Below are positions 12,970 through 25,870 of a stretch of DNA of 64,000 bases, piece by piece. A program made the translations under genes and the position numbers. The notes under the pieces were generated by a model. The model saw nothing but the letters and a program-made list of their open reading frames with translations, did no database searches and was not told where the DNA came from. Origin of the DNA: Conoideocrella luteorostrata. Taxonomy: Eukaryota > Ascomycota > Sordariomycetes > Hypocreales > Clavicipitaceae. Within the stretch, counting starts at the first letter, position 1. Each line of letters starts with the position of its first letter. Location of the stretch: positions 1 through 64,000 of the forward strand of contig JASWJB010000055.1 of NCBI GenBank assembly GCA_032433595.1, written 5' to 3'.

Positions 12970-15925
12970 TTTTTTTTTTCTCGTCTGTGGAAGTTCGTTG
13001 TTGACACGGAAAAAACACTGGATGAGTTTGCATCGGGAAGGCCCGTTTTCCCCCTAATCCCCGAAACATGTTCGTTGCTGCACCTTATCAAGATATAGCT
13101 CAGGGCTGTCGAGACTAGTAAGTGCGCGCTGTGCCAATCAACCACTTCGTAAAGTGCGGAGTGCCTCTGAACACGGGACCTGATCGCTGCTCGAATAAAG
13201 AGCACTTGACGCTACTTCGTGCTCCGCACTCAGTGCAGTCCCAGGCAGGAGGACACCGCCCCCTGTCTCGCTGATCGGCCGAGTTGACGTCCGCTTACCT
13301 GAGTCAGCCTGAGGAAGGGAAGTCCAACTTTGGAAGCGCCGAAAAGTGTCGGAAGAAAGAGACCGAGCGAACCGGTAATATCCCACTAGGGGCATTCATT
13401 TCAAGACAACAAACAGCGTGGTTGGCTGTGTGTCCGTGATACTCGGCAATCTGACGTTTGCCCCAACCCAACGACCCAATCGTTAAGCGTGACCGTGTAA
13501 TTTCCCACACCATAATGAGCCGGATCGAAGTTTTCCGCGTCCAAAGAGCAGAGCCGTGCATATTCTACTGCAAGTAAGCAAAACCGCAATCCATATCTAG
13601 ACAAGATGCCCTCATCCCCCGCTCTCGGGCATCGATTGTACGTATTGTTCCGAGTAGATGTTCCGGGTGTGGCAGATCAAATACTAATAACGTATTGTAT
13701 GCACTAAACGTAACCGTAGACAGGTCACCATTAGTGCATCAGTTGTTAATTTGGATTAACTACTCCGTATATTTGTGACCGTCTGCCGCATTTGTTTACC
13801 GGAGCACGTCCCTCATAAGATTGGCGGCTACCACTGCGGAATACCGTTCTTGTTTCGTCCGTTGGATTTGCCTCCGGACCCCGGTTCGAAAAAATATCTG
13901 GCAACAAGATGGCCTGGCAGGGTAGGCACATTTCTCGCAGCCACATACTCCGTAGACATGTGGGCGCGAGGAAATATACTATTAGCAGCCCGTGCTGGCG
14001 TTCAGCTGTCCTGAGCCAGGCCTTCGACTACGCTGGAATGGGCTTATGGCCATGGAGAACATCACCTTCTGCGAATTTCGTGCAGCCACTGAGGCCAAAG
14101 CAACGGCGCATCGAACTGCTGATGAAATTCGTAAATCAGCAAAGCATCGACGTGTTGTAATATGGCATGCTCACCCGAGTCTGTGTAAGTGAATCGGACC
14201 ATTTTCAAAGTTCCTGCCTGAGAAGATAAAAGAACATGTACATACGTTGTGTCTTGCCGGGGTATCGTGGGTTTGCTATTTTTGGACTAGGATATGTCGC
14301 TCTAATTCCTTGTCATTTCCTTCTAGCCGATGCTACAATAATGTAGAGTATTACCAAAAGCTGTACCGAGTACTCCGTAGTTACCAAGGATTTGCAATAG
14401 TAGGTGGATGGAGGTTGGTGCAGCGCAGGAAAGACAACGCCATTGTGCATTCTGGTAGCATTGGAACTGGAGTCAGCAGGGTCATGGTAAGCTAAAACGA
14501 GAAATGACCGATTTGATCGTCAGATAAGATCGCAGAGGTAGACAGCAACGTGAGACAAGCCCTACAGTTTGTTGCAAACCGTTTGGCCCGTCTTACGGTA
14601 CAGAAGTAACATAACTAACAAGCCACCATTACACCCAAATCAAAGCTGCGCCAGAATTATTCGTATTCTGGAGTGATCGCTGGCGGATGCATTAGGCTGA
14701 ACTGGCGTACCAGCTTCAGCAGAATTGAGCCAAGTTCCCTCCTCAGCCAGATCAGTTGCGCGTGCCGCGATGCTCGGCTGCGGTACGACATGGAACGAAA
14801 TTGATATTCACTGGGTCCGTTCTGCGGGGCCCAAATCTCCAATCGCGTTACTCCGTACAGAGTACGGAGTAGTTACTCTTAAACTCTCAGGACCCGTCAG
14901 AATGCGTGGTTGGCCTTGCTGGATTGTCTGCCAAGGGGGTTAGTCATAGCGACGTTCAGAGTCAGTGCAAGCCAGACACCCTTACAACAACGTTGGTTGC
15001 TGAAGTTCAAACACCGCAGAGGGACAACAAGCCGTTTCTTCTGATCTAGATGTGGAGAAGTCTAGAAGAGATCCATATTCTTGCCATGCACACGCAAGCG
15101 CAGGCGCACATGCAAGCGGGGAAATATTTCACGGGAAGGCGGAGACGAGCTTCACGTGGCTGATAGCGGCCTATGTGCGTTCCAGAGATGGAAAACAGCC
15201 CAGCAGGCGCAAACATTCAAGCGGGAGAGGAGAGTACCCTAACTGCCAAGGTACTCTGGTATCTCTGGTATCTACCCAGGCACCTAGGTAGGTATGATAC
15301 AGGACGATGCTTGTGGTCATAATAGTGGTATATCCTGAACGGACACTCAGAGTCGACCTTTCTGCCTTCATACAGCCTTCGTCATTCTTTGTTCGCCGAC
15401 CTCAAGTCGCCGCCCCCCACCCAAACCACCCAAAAAGTGGTCTTGGCTGTTGCAGCTAGTACAAATAGGATATCAGCATGAGGACCCTGGCTTGGTGAAC
15501 GCGTTTGGACATATGAAAATTGACCTCCGTGGACCTCAGCCCGGTGGCAGAGGAGAAGGTCGTCGAATCCCTGTACTTCTTGCCCAGTCCTCGCCTTTGA
15601 TACCTATCCTTGTCGATTTGACGAACGCCTAAGGCACGCTATTGCTTCGTACTAGTGCTCTGTGCAGTCTGTGTACGGGCAACTGCGCAGTGCAATACAC
15701 AACATACGGAGTACGTTCGGAGTACATACAATAGGTGCTATAGTGCTCCGTACGGAGTAAAGCCATCTGCATCGGACCCGACTTGCAGCTTACTAGTATT
15801 GTGCGCTAGGGAACGAGCCAAGAGCTGTCCTGAGCTGCCTTGAGGGCCTACCGGTGACTGACTCGATGTGCTCGTAGCAAGCAATTCAATGATACGTGTA
15901 AAATACGGTACATTAAGTATAATGC

Positions 15926-15958
15926 GATACGATACGATACGATACAATGCAATGCAAT
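15926..15958. repeat. Pentamer array (GATAC)4 then AATGC units
   Basis: Four GATAC units are followed by two AATGC units and a degenerate third, all at a 5-base pitch. Confidence 0.85.
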
Positions 15959-18848
15959 ATTAAATTCAATACAACGTCAAATACTCCCTACAAGAGCAGC
16001 CCAAAAAAAATAAAAAAGAAATGTGGTACGCCAACAAAGACAGTAAGCATGTCTCGGTGCCTTTTTCTGGCATCTTGGGCGAAAAAAGGTGAGCGCATAC
16101 AATTTTGTATCAGTAATCCACGTGCGTTTGATCGTCTTCCGCCACTCCGATTGATTGGCCACAACTCTTCGAGTACCAAACTGGCTATTGTACAAGACCC
16201 AACAGAGTGGTTGTACGCACATACTCCGGACATGGGATTTTAATCAAGTATGCTTTGATCTCTGCCGGCCACTTGCGCTAGACACACAGCATCCTTGTTA
16301 CAACGCCATGTTTATTAGAGATGATTAGGGCTGCATGGTTGGTAGACCAGTTTGGTATTCTGGCACGAGTGAGCATATTGATGACGAGTTTGCGGAGTAA
16401 GTAGTCACAAATAAGCTGCCATCAGCCTTGGGGCGGATAAAGTTTTGCTACGATGGGTATGGATGAATGGCGAACAAGGCTTATATATAGTAAGATGATT
16501 GAGATAACCAGAGTAACTATAATGCAATAACAGAAGCCCGGCGACGAGTGACATCAAGTGTCATCGATTCGTGTACACATACTATCGGCTGTTGTGCAGC
16601 CCGGTGCTTCGTCCAAAGAGCCGGGGCCGAATTTCAGTGACTAATGCGTGGCTTTTTGGCAAACGTGGAGGCATGGATGATCGGACGGATGCGGATGCGG
16701 ATGCACATAACACGACTCTGGTTGTGTGCATGGTCACAACAAGTAAGGTTGCCCCAGCTTGCCCGAGGTCACACCCACCCACAACACCAACTCGAGAAAC
16801 TTCGCTCAAGCCCCCACTTCCTTCTTACTCGAGAGCTATCTTCTCTACTCCGTACTCGTTCTCCGTATCACCACACAGATTGCTCGTCAACCCGTGCGTT
16901 GGGGTACATACAAACGACTACATGTGGCATCTGCAAGCCCCCCACCATCATTTAATGCAGGCTGTTGGCTTCTCCTCTTTTGCCGCTCACCAGGCCTGTG
17001 TGTATTTTCCACATCAACGGATCCCTGGGCTGCTGCATATGATGACAATTATCTCTTGCTGCTCGAAACGTACTCACGCTGACGCCGTCGAGATTGTCTC
17101 AAGCGAAGAGCAGGACTTGGTTGTCTTCGCTATCGGCCTTCGTTTAGAAGCGAGCTCTGTAGAATTGCCCTCCTGGTTCTTAGACCTTCTCAACAGTGCC
17201 AGTTATTTTTCCTTCAGGGAGGGGCATTTCGATAAGGAGCTACTCCGTACTCCGTAGGCGGACCTCAACTGACGAATCGATGGCATATTCGGGGATACTC
17301 CGAAACCTAGCCCGGCTATAATTTGACAGGCGAAGATGGTAGGCCATGGTAGGCGAGTATTGCCGCTAGGGAAAAAGAAATACACAATTGGCAAGTAGTT
17401 TGCGTTGATCAGCTAACGCTGACTCGCGGCTGGCAGCCTAAACCAAGTCCTAAAACAAAGCAACAGAACCACTTTCACATATGACGCAAAGACAAAAGTT
17501 GGAGTGTGTGGAAACATCTGCTCCGTAGCTACTCCGTAACTACTCCGTACAAGACGCTCTGTTGAAGATGGATGCCGCCACGCTGATGGGATATCTGCAA
17601 TGTGTGTGCGCATGGCCGGGGAAACAAGTTTCTGTGGTAGCCAACAGGAGTCGAGGCGGCACCCTTTAGCCCCCGTTGTGTGACGGGGGGTTCCACTCCT
17701 TTGCGCCATGGACCGAAGATTCAAACTCGCCAAAACAAGCGAACATGTCAGTGTACAGGGGGCTCCGAGTTTGTTTCCCTCGCCAGAGAAAGAGCAAACG
17801 TATCACTTGGTTTGGTAGCCAGACGACTACGAGGTAATACAGTTGGATGCAGATGGCAGAGGACCATCTGGTATAAACAAAACACACAAGGCGGACCCAA
17901 AGCGGACGAAAGCTTGCCGTTTTGCTCGTTACAAGTATAACGGTTGAATATGCATTATGAATACCCGGTACGTACTACAACTCTGGATATACCGTCCTGC
18001 ACAATACTACATACTCACCGTACAGTCAGTCACTCTATGGAGTAGAGGAAAGCCTATTTGTGTTGTACTGGAACATCAGCCCGCCATTGCGACAAGCTTG
18101 ATGATCCATCGAAAGCCCAGGTGGCGGATCCTCCTGAAGCTTGCGGCTGCCGGAAACAGGGTCGTTTCGGGAGCACTGCGGCCCTGCCAGCATGATGCTA
18201 GTCACCTACCCTTGTTGGCCATATTCAGCAAGCTCGCCGGCCAGTTCGCCGTCATTGCTCCCCTCCCTGCCTCTTCCCTGTCTGTTATCGACGAGTCACA
18301 ACCGCCGTCAGATCTCCATATCCGAATCGCGGTTGCCTAGTCTTTCGTACGAGACACTAGGCTGCCTAGCAGTGACACGGTACCGCAGGAGTGCCAGGCA
18401 CCTTTGCGCAGCCCTCTTGCACTCCAACCTTCAAAGCACAATAAAAAGGATGCTGTGACAGGCCAGGCTCTAGTATTAATAGCGCTTGTGGTGTTGACTA
18501 GTACTAATTTAAAATGTGGCCGAGGACTTTTTGGTTTTACCTCCTCTGGCAGGGCTGCCGGTCCCATGTCCCATGTACCATGTGGCCTCGTTCAATTCTA
18601 TTTTGTACAAATTTCATCCCTGGTTCTAGCTCGAGGGAGGCATTTGCACGTGGCGAATGGCGAATACTGGTAGAACACTCAAAAAGATAGGCAATCATTT
18701 CTCCGTGAACCGTATTTGGAACGAGGGCTTACCTACCACCTACTGCTGGGCAAGTACTCCGTAGGATTGGCAAAAAAGGCTACGGAGTAGTTAGATGGCT
18801 GACATCATGGGCTGCTGGTTGAGCACGAGCTTGTGCCATGTCATCTCT

Positions 18849-18902
18849 CGCCGTCGCCGTCGCCGTCGCCGTGGCCATCGCCATCGCCGTCACTGTCACT
18901 AT
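18849..18902. repeat. CGCCGT hexamer repeat with decayed tail
   Basis: Four perfect CGCCGT units are followed by imperfect CCATCG and CACTGT-type units. The repeat produces Arg-rich or Ser-Pro-rich reading frames, which I treat as chance. Confidence 0.8.
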
Positions 18903-19791
18903 CACCGTTGTCGCCCACTTGGTCCGTTCGTCACGAAACCGCGAACCATGCTGAACTGTTGCCGCTCCCGCTACAGCAGAAATTCAGAGGGCTGTTTCTG
19001 GTTTTCATGCATTGATTACTTGCTGGTCGCCCACAATATTAAGCTCCCATGTGCAAGGTATAGCCCACGTTCGTCCTGGATCCTCCATCGTGGCCATTGG
19101 TTGTTGTGCTAGTGCTACACCGGGGGCTGGCAGGGAACTGGGAAATGCTACCCGTGTTGTAGTAAAGGAAACCTTCTGGTGGCCACGGCCCATGCCCCTC
19201 GACCAGCGAGTGGGAGGGAAGCGGCCCCTCCCTGACTGGGCATGTACTGGCACACCCCGAAGTCTTTCGGTCGCGCCACGAGGCTTTCGTCAAACGTCGC
19301 AGTGGCACGAACTGGGCTCCATAGTCCATTGCCGAGGGGTGTCAGGTAAACGACGCAGGAGGGGTCCCCGTACACTAGATTGATGGAACTACGGAGCACT
19401 CTGTTATTTGTTGGGCGGTTTGCCGTCTGTACAAGCTATGTGGGTGTTTGCCGGAGGCGTGGGTTCCATGCTCTCAGGCCCCACGATCCATGCTCACTCA
19501 TGCAGGCACGTACCGCCCACTGGAAGGATTCGTCGGTAGGCTTTGTAGGTCAAGGGTGGAAGGCGAAGCACTTCTTGCCTGTCTGGCTCCAGTGTGCTTA
19601 CAATAATACTTGCACAACTAAGTTTTGGCCGGCGGAAGTTAGATTATGTCCAGCTGTTCATTTCGACGGCTTGGCCTCGGTGATATTCGCCCAACTGCTT
19701 ACTCGTCCATCATCACAACTTGGCTTGAAAAGTAAGAAAGAAGGAAAAGAAAAGAAAGAGAAAAAATCCCCTGCCTGCCTCGTTACGACCA

Positions 19792-19820
19792 CTACCACCA
19801 CCACCACCACCACCACCACC
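19792..19820. repeat. (CCA)n trinucleotide repeat
   Basis: About nine CCA units give a poly-Thr or poly-Val reading frame depending on strand. The 162-codon frame that spans it (19380-19868) is probably not a gene. Confidence 0.85.
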
Positions 19821-21527
19821 TCTGCAGCCGTCGCCGCCGCCATCGCACTACCCCTTTTTACACCTTAATAGACTGAGCCTTTAAACTGGTTGATGAAATT
19901 GACGCAATGCAACTAGCAGCCGTTTAGAGCCTGAGAGCGATGGCAACGCCTTGCCTTTGCATGCCACGCAGACATCACACTTGAGCTGTACTTGTGTGCA
20001 TGTCACATGCACTAGCTGCATGCACACAACGTTTGGGCATAGTCGAGATGTTGGTACTACTTGGAGCATCGCACAGTATGCCATATGGCTGCTTGTGCAA
20101 TACATGGAATAGTTTATCAGATGTATTTGGGGAGTACAATGCTACGAGTCCCCGCCAAGGCAAAAGATGAATGGACAATTTCGAGGTACCGAGCAATCGT
20201 CGGCGCCGTACTGTAATACCTCATTTTCCGATGTGCCAAATATCCCAAGCTAAAGTAGGTACTTTTACCTAGCCACTTAGCGTGCTATTCTGCAACAAGC
20301 ACTAGATCTAGCGGTGCTAGGTTTAGCACTCGTGGCATGGCGCTCCCGCTAATCCACACCCATCTCCGTTCCCCGATCCCCGTTCCCAGTCTCCCCCCAA
20401 AGGTAAACCCCCCCCGTGGCTGCCCATTGAAATCGGGCTGTGTCGCGGTCCAGAAGTCCAGTGGTCTTGCCAGGTGGTGGCAGATGCAGAGGTTGACAGA
20501 GTACTAGGTACGGCGGCGACGGTACATGGCTTCCTCCGTCCAATGTTCCGTCAACCCATCACACCTCGCCATCATAATGCTACTTGTTTGATCTTTTCCT
20601 GGCAAAGTGTGGTTGGGTCGAGCCAGGTTGGGTCTAGCAGCACTTGACTTGAGCGAATTCAGGTCTGGTAGCATTTTGTGCCACGCTATACCCTCGTCCA
20701 GCGGCATCCCTCCACTATTGCAGAGCCAACTGGTGTCCTCCGAGCGCTGTTCCAGAGTACCTCACGGGATTCTTGGTCTTCTTCACGCCCACACAATCTC
20801 TCCCAACTTCCTTTCTTTGCCAGTTTTGCTTCCTCTTCCCTATTCTCGCAACTTTGATTTAAACGCCTTCCTGCGTTTGTTCGAATTAGCTGCCGTCGAG
20901 CGTCCGACCGGAACAACCTCCCTCTGTGGGTGATGCGCTGCTGTGTACTTTGCTTGTGTCCTCGCGCTGTACCGAGCAGACTTACCTCGAACCTCACGTC
21001 TACACGAGGTTCTCACCCTGCGCCAGCAACTCTTCGACCACGCAGCGAAAGTCTCGCGCTCTCCCAGGCTAATCTTTAAATCTATTCTTCTGCGCCATAC
21101 GGATTACTTGGGAAGCTCTTTCATTGAGCTGTCACTTTACAATACGCATATCTCTGCCAAACGATTCAAATCGTCTCCTTGTCGATCGCCTTCCTTGCTT
21201 GCTATTGCCCAAGTGGCCTCGACTCAACTTTTTGTTCCTCCACCACTGTAGCGCACCGCACCTCGCATACCCTCCCGTCGTGAGACCAGATCGGTAGAGC
21301 CGAAAGCGCCAGGAACCATACCAGGACCTCTCTTGTCCATCTCGCTCTATACACTAGCATTTGATCGTCCAGATATCTCTGACGGATCGATTTGAAATAC
21401 TTTGCGCTCCAGCCATTGTTTCCACCTCAAGGTAGCGACTTACTCGACTGTGATACCTAAAGCGAGGATAGGGCGAATAAAAAAGAGACAGGCCCCTTTG
21501 CAACGAGATATCACCAAGGGACGGTGA

Positions 21528-23247
21528 ATGACAGCCATGGAGACTCAAACTCAACAGCAGTCCGCGCCCCCAAAAGCCGCCGGACTGAACAACATCCTCA
21601 ACAATGACGATCATCACTCAACGAATGGCCATCCTCCGCCGCATCTACGAGATTCTGGCTTCTACTCAACCGCTGAAGCGTCTAGCAAACGTATGAATCC
21701 TCCTCCCCTTCCAAATCCCGTCTACATTGTACTCTGTTGTACTAGAGTGTACTGTTCTATTTTTGCCGTTCTCTACTGTCTGCTTCCCAACACCGTCAAT
21801 TAACAAGGATTTCTTTGTAGACACATCCGCTGCGTCATTCAGTGTCAATGGCCTCAGCCCAGCAGGTTCCGGATACCAATCATCGCTCGCTGACAAAACT
21901 CCATCCCCTGTTGCGACTAACATGGTTCCCCAAGCCCTTGTTTCGCCTTCGGCTAGTAACATGAGTGTTGCCTCCATGGTCTCTCCCACATCACCCTTGG
22001 GTGACCGACGATTCGATCGACCGACTTCCATCGAGTCTCAAGGACATAGCGGCGCCACCCTAGGAGAGAATCTTACTGTTGGGGGACCCAGGCGGGAGAG
22101 CGTGGACAGCAGAATCAACCAGGGCATCAGCGATATGCGCCTAGGTTCTTCCCCATATGCCAGCAACAATCAATCCACAACGTCGATACAAAACACTCTT
22201 CACTCGCAACGCAACCCCCGACCTGGCCTGGAGTCACTTTCAGTACATAGGATTTCCAATGGGTATCAACCCAGTGCCGAACGAAATCCTGTAGAACCCA
22301 AGGTTATTAAGACTGCGCCAGCTATTACTGGCCCAGCCACTAGCCACATTGCACGAGCTGCTGAACCCACCAAAGGTCAAGCTTGGGCTTTCCCCGAGGA
22401 AGAGATACAGCGCGTTGGACCCCCCAACCATTATGATGACTCTCGCCGCAGCAGCATTACGGAATCAATAGCCAGCAGTCAGTTTACAACCGAGTCCCGT
22501 CTGCCTCCGGGTCAGCGGAGACTCGAGGATGGCGCTGACTATGCCCACATGTCGAGTGTCTCGAATGAGTTTCCCCCGGTACACCACCATACCATGCAGC
22601 ATAAGCAGCTCAGCGATCTTCAGGCTGAAGAAGGCAACGGCCCTGCTGGATCACAACCTTATAGCAGAACCCCTGAGTTACGGGTTAGTCATAAGCTTGC
22701 GGAGCGAAAGAGACGCACGGAGATGAAAGAGCTATTTGATCAACTGAGAGACTTGATGCCACAAGAACGCGGATCAAAGGCATCGAAATGGGAAATATTA
22801 ACGAAAGGTACGTTGGCAGCTGTATGCCAGCAAGTGGGGATGTGTTTATTGTATATGCTGACTCTGTATTTGTTGCTAGCCATCGCGGAGCATCAGCGGC
22901 AACAGGATCACTTTCGTGCCCTTCAATCGCATTACAATACGGTTGTAGGAGAGAATGACTTGTTGCGCCGCGAGCTACAGAACATACGTATGGAGACCGC
23001 TCACCTGCGAGGAGAGTTAAATTCCGCTGGCCACGCACAGCAAGGTCCTCCGCCAGCAGCGGCAGTACCCGTACCAGCGGCAGCACCGCCAACGCCACAG
23101 AATTCGCAACCGGCGTCGTACGGAAGCGATCCATACGCTCATGCTAACCGACCAGAGCTGCCGCCCCTGCGCTCTATTCACAATGATCATGATTCAATGA
23201 CCGGTGTCCAATACGATGCTCCGAGAGTCAATGGCTTCCGACACTAG
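21528..23247 (+). CDS. bHLH-zipper transcription factor (Fus c 3 / GlcD gamma-like)
   Basis: A probable nuclear E-box-binding factor of the family annotated in other Sordariomycetes as allergen Fus c 3 or HLH factor GlcD gamma. The coding sequence is join(21528..21690, 21821..22807, 22880..23247), 505 residues. Intron 1 is 130 bases (GTATGA...TAG). Intron 2 is 72 bases (GTACGT...TAG), divisible by three and without a stop, so retention would keep frame but disrupt the HLH. The long N-terminal part is Ser/Pro-rich and disordered. The basic region HKLAERKRR (about residue 342) has the His-Glu-Arg set that reads CACGTG. Helix, loop and helix 2 follow, split by intron 2 at ILTK/AIAEHQ, then a leucine-rich coiled coil to about residue 430. 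The tail is Ala/Pro-rich. A second ATG at 21537 has better Kozak context. The leader is long and CT-rich. Confidence 0.88.
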
Positions 23248-25870
23248 GAGTGCTGGGTACGCCGACGTCGCCACCGATAAAATCAAGAGCGTGCTATATT
23301 CATTCGACGGCTAATGGACATGGAACAGCACTACTCTCTTTATATATTCCCTTTGTCTGATTTGAACAACTGCATGATTTGACGACAGGCGTAAGGATGC
23401 GACTCGTAAAGCACCTGTCACCTGCGGAGGCTGACGAAATATTGAAAAAGGGCCGCGCCTTACTATCGGCCTCTGTTCGAAACTCATCCAGCTTCGTTGT
23501 GTTACTAGATGATCTTTTTCTCGTTTATTTTCTGCTCCGTTTATTCAAATTCAGAAGTTATATCAGGAAGGCCTTTGTCGGTTTTGGGCCGAGGGCTACT
23601 GTAATACTACCGGCGCCGATTTGGGGAGCGGTCGGCATTTACGGCTATCTTACATTTGTCATTTTATTGTACTTTCTTTTCTTTCTTTTTTTGTCATGCT
23701 TTGTATCAGCTATTTGCTTGTGCTTCTCTTCTTTGACTCGGATGGAGGCTGTTTCCCGACACGAAATGATACGACGTTCCTGGACTTCAGGGGCTCTCCG
23801 CAAGATGTCTCGAACTTGGTGCAGGCAAAGCTAGCTTTGCTGTCTCGAGAAAGCCAAAGCCAATCTCTGCTCGGTTCCAGGGTCTTATTGGTGCACGCCG
23901 GAAGCCGTGTCGAGCAACTACCGCATCGAAGGCAATCGGCGAAGACCAGAAATTGTTTTGTCCGCGTCAAGAGGAGATGTGAAAGTGACCAGCAAGTTAC
24001 CAGGAAGTGGCTATCGCAACATGCGGGCCGGGGTGGCTGTATATACCTATTTGCTAGAAGATCTAGAACGGGAGGCACGGAACCCAAAAAAAGGCCCTAT
24101 ACAGAGGAGCCGATTTGCTTTTTTTCTTTTGCTATTTGGCTTCGGAAAGGATTATGGATTTGCACAATGGTTAAAATTCGGGCAGGCGTCCGCGGGGTCG
24201 AGGTCAACAGTGGGAGCGAGGGAGAATTGATGTGATACATTACAGTACGGCCATATTATGTATGGGGTTAATTGACTGAATTGACATCGGGAATCTGATC
24301 GATTGATGAATTGGCGGAGTAACGCACGTATCGGGATATGGCTCAACGTGATGTGATGTGATGTGAAGTGATGTGACACTTGGAGTGCGGCTTGGACAAG
24401 CACTCCAATGCAAACAGACGCAAAGGGGTGTGTATTGTATCTCCACCGTTGGTTCGAGAGACCTTGTTGTTTTGCATTGGGCACAACGGTATCACTGCTG
24501 GCAAACCATTCATATGCCGTGCTCGAAAGATCGGCCGTGGCTTGTCGCCGGTATACGCAGCGACTACAAGCTGCTTGATCGATATATGACGCTGCTTAGT
24601 GGCTCAAAAACAGTGGCGGGGGGGGAGATATTAAAGGCTGAAGCAAAGCGCTTGTCGGAAAACTGCTCCTTACAGGGAATACAAATCGCAAGGTTAAAAA
24701 AGATATAAAAACGAAGGCGGCGTACTCCGTACATTAACCAACAGTAGGGGGGGTTTTCGGAAACAGGCCGGGTTAAATGCTAATTCGCATTACAAACCCA
24801 TGTCTGCTTCCGCATTCTGTACATGTTTTGTGCTTGATGCGTGCTTCTTGTTACGCAGAAATTTTTTACGCGGCGACTTTTGATCTGATCGTGGTCTACG
24901 GGGTACTTCCTTCGTAGTTATGTAGTCATCCACGGTTTATGTTTTGACAGTCCTATTTTAAACCCGGCCCGCCAGTCCTGCTCGTTCAAATCTGGGTACT
25001 AGTACTCCGTAGTCCAACGAAAGTTTAAGAGCGACCACTCTTATTAGCTCACACATACGATGTGCATTAGTGAAAGAAGAGGGTCTGGTGCGGAGTTGTT
25101 GCGGAGTTTCGGGCCCGTCCAGCTGCCCGGGCGGACTTTGGGGTTGCGTTTGTCAGCATGGAACTGGGTAGCTTGTAGGGGGAACAAGGCGCTGAGTGGT
25201 CGCTGGAAATGCTGTTCAGTGCTAGAAGTGTCCCCTGCAGTAGGGCGGAGGGGTTGCGTGGACGAAACGTTTAAGGGATTTGTGGGCCCTTTGCCCGTGA
25301 AGTGACCTTGTGTTCGGAGTACGGACTCCGAAGATGGTACTAGGAATGGTTGATGACAATTGTCGATTGCGGATTACTTTGCGCCACCATACGTCCTGGT
25401 GTTGGTCAACCCGTAGTAACCAGTAACCAGCGCAGCCCAGACCCTGCTGACGGCGCCGCGATACGCTATTGAAGCCTGATTTCCTTTGGCAGGGCGTGCC
25501 GCGTAACGGAGTTTAGAGAATTTGAGAAAGTGCATCCCGTGAGGCTCCGCCATTGCCCATTTGGCGTCGTTCTGTTCTCTGTTTTTCACTTTCCTCATCC
25601 AACATATTCTTGTCGTACAGTGCAGTATTGTATGCTTATTTTAATTATCAATCTTGTATTCAATTTTTACAAGGCCGTCTCTGGTTTTCTTGGAGCCGAT
25701 GCTGTTGCATTTCTCAGAGGTCACTCCGTACGCGGCACTACAAACATTCGGACAGGTGGGACCTCACTCTCATCTGACTTGACCGGATATCAAATTAGAC
25801 ACACTCTCTCATCCCCATACGCCTTCACCCGTCTCATCCAAACTGTCCTCCAGCTATACGTCAAGCAACA
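23248..25870. other. Spacer between bHLH and second Zn2Cys6 gene
   Basis: Contains the bHLH 3' region and the upstream region of the second Zn2Cys6 gene. TACTCCGTA copies lie at 24723 and 25003. A frame of 204 codons at 23621-24235 begins in a T-rich stretch, has no family features and is judged to be chance. CT-rich sequence from about 25540 to 25860 is probably the leader of the next gene. No RNA gene is seen. Confidence 0.55.

Larger units (their letters stand above)
7755..21527. other. Gene desert of about 13.8 kb
   Basis: No open frame here has a recognisable domain, consistent splice sites or a convincing start. The longest frames (16571-17257, 19380-19868, 11075-11506) run through simple repeats or TACTCCGTA motifs and look like chance. 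The region holds about 23 of the roughly 44 copies of TACTCCGTA/TACGGAGTA in the window, several tandem arrays (listed separately), many short palindromes and poly-T at 8853-8871. The first few hundred bases are the PEX5 3' region. The last 600 or so (about 20900-21527) are pyrimidine-rich and probably the promoter and leader of the bHLH gene. Non-coding transcripts cannot be excluded. Confidence 0.6.

Noticed and set aside
16571..17257. Open frame of 228 codons in the gene desert
   Set aside because: Low-complexity Ser/Pro/His composition, no domain, and it ends inside a tandem TACTCCGTA copy. Probably chance.
19380..19868. Open frame of 162 codons
   Set aside because: Ends in poly-Thr from a CCA microsatellite and has no recognisable domain.
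23621..24235. Open frame of 204 codons after the bHLH gene
   Set aside because: Begins in a T-rich tract and shows no family features; the region overlaps the probable bHLH 3' UTR.
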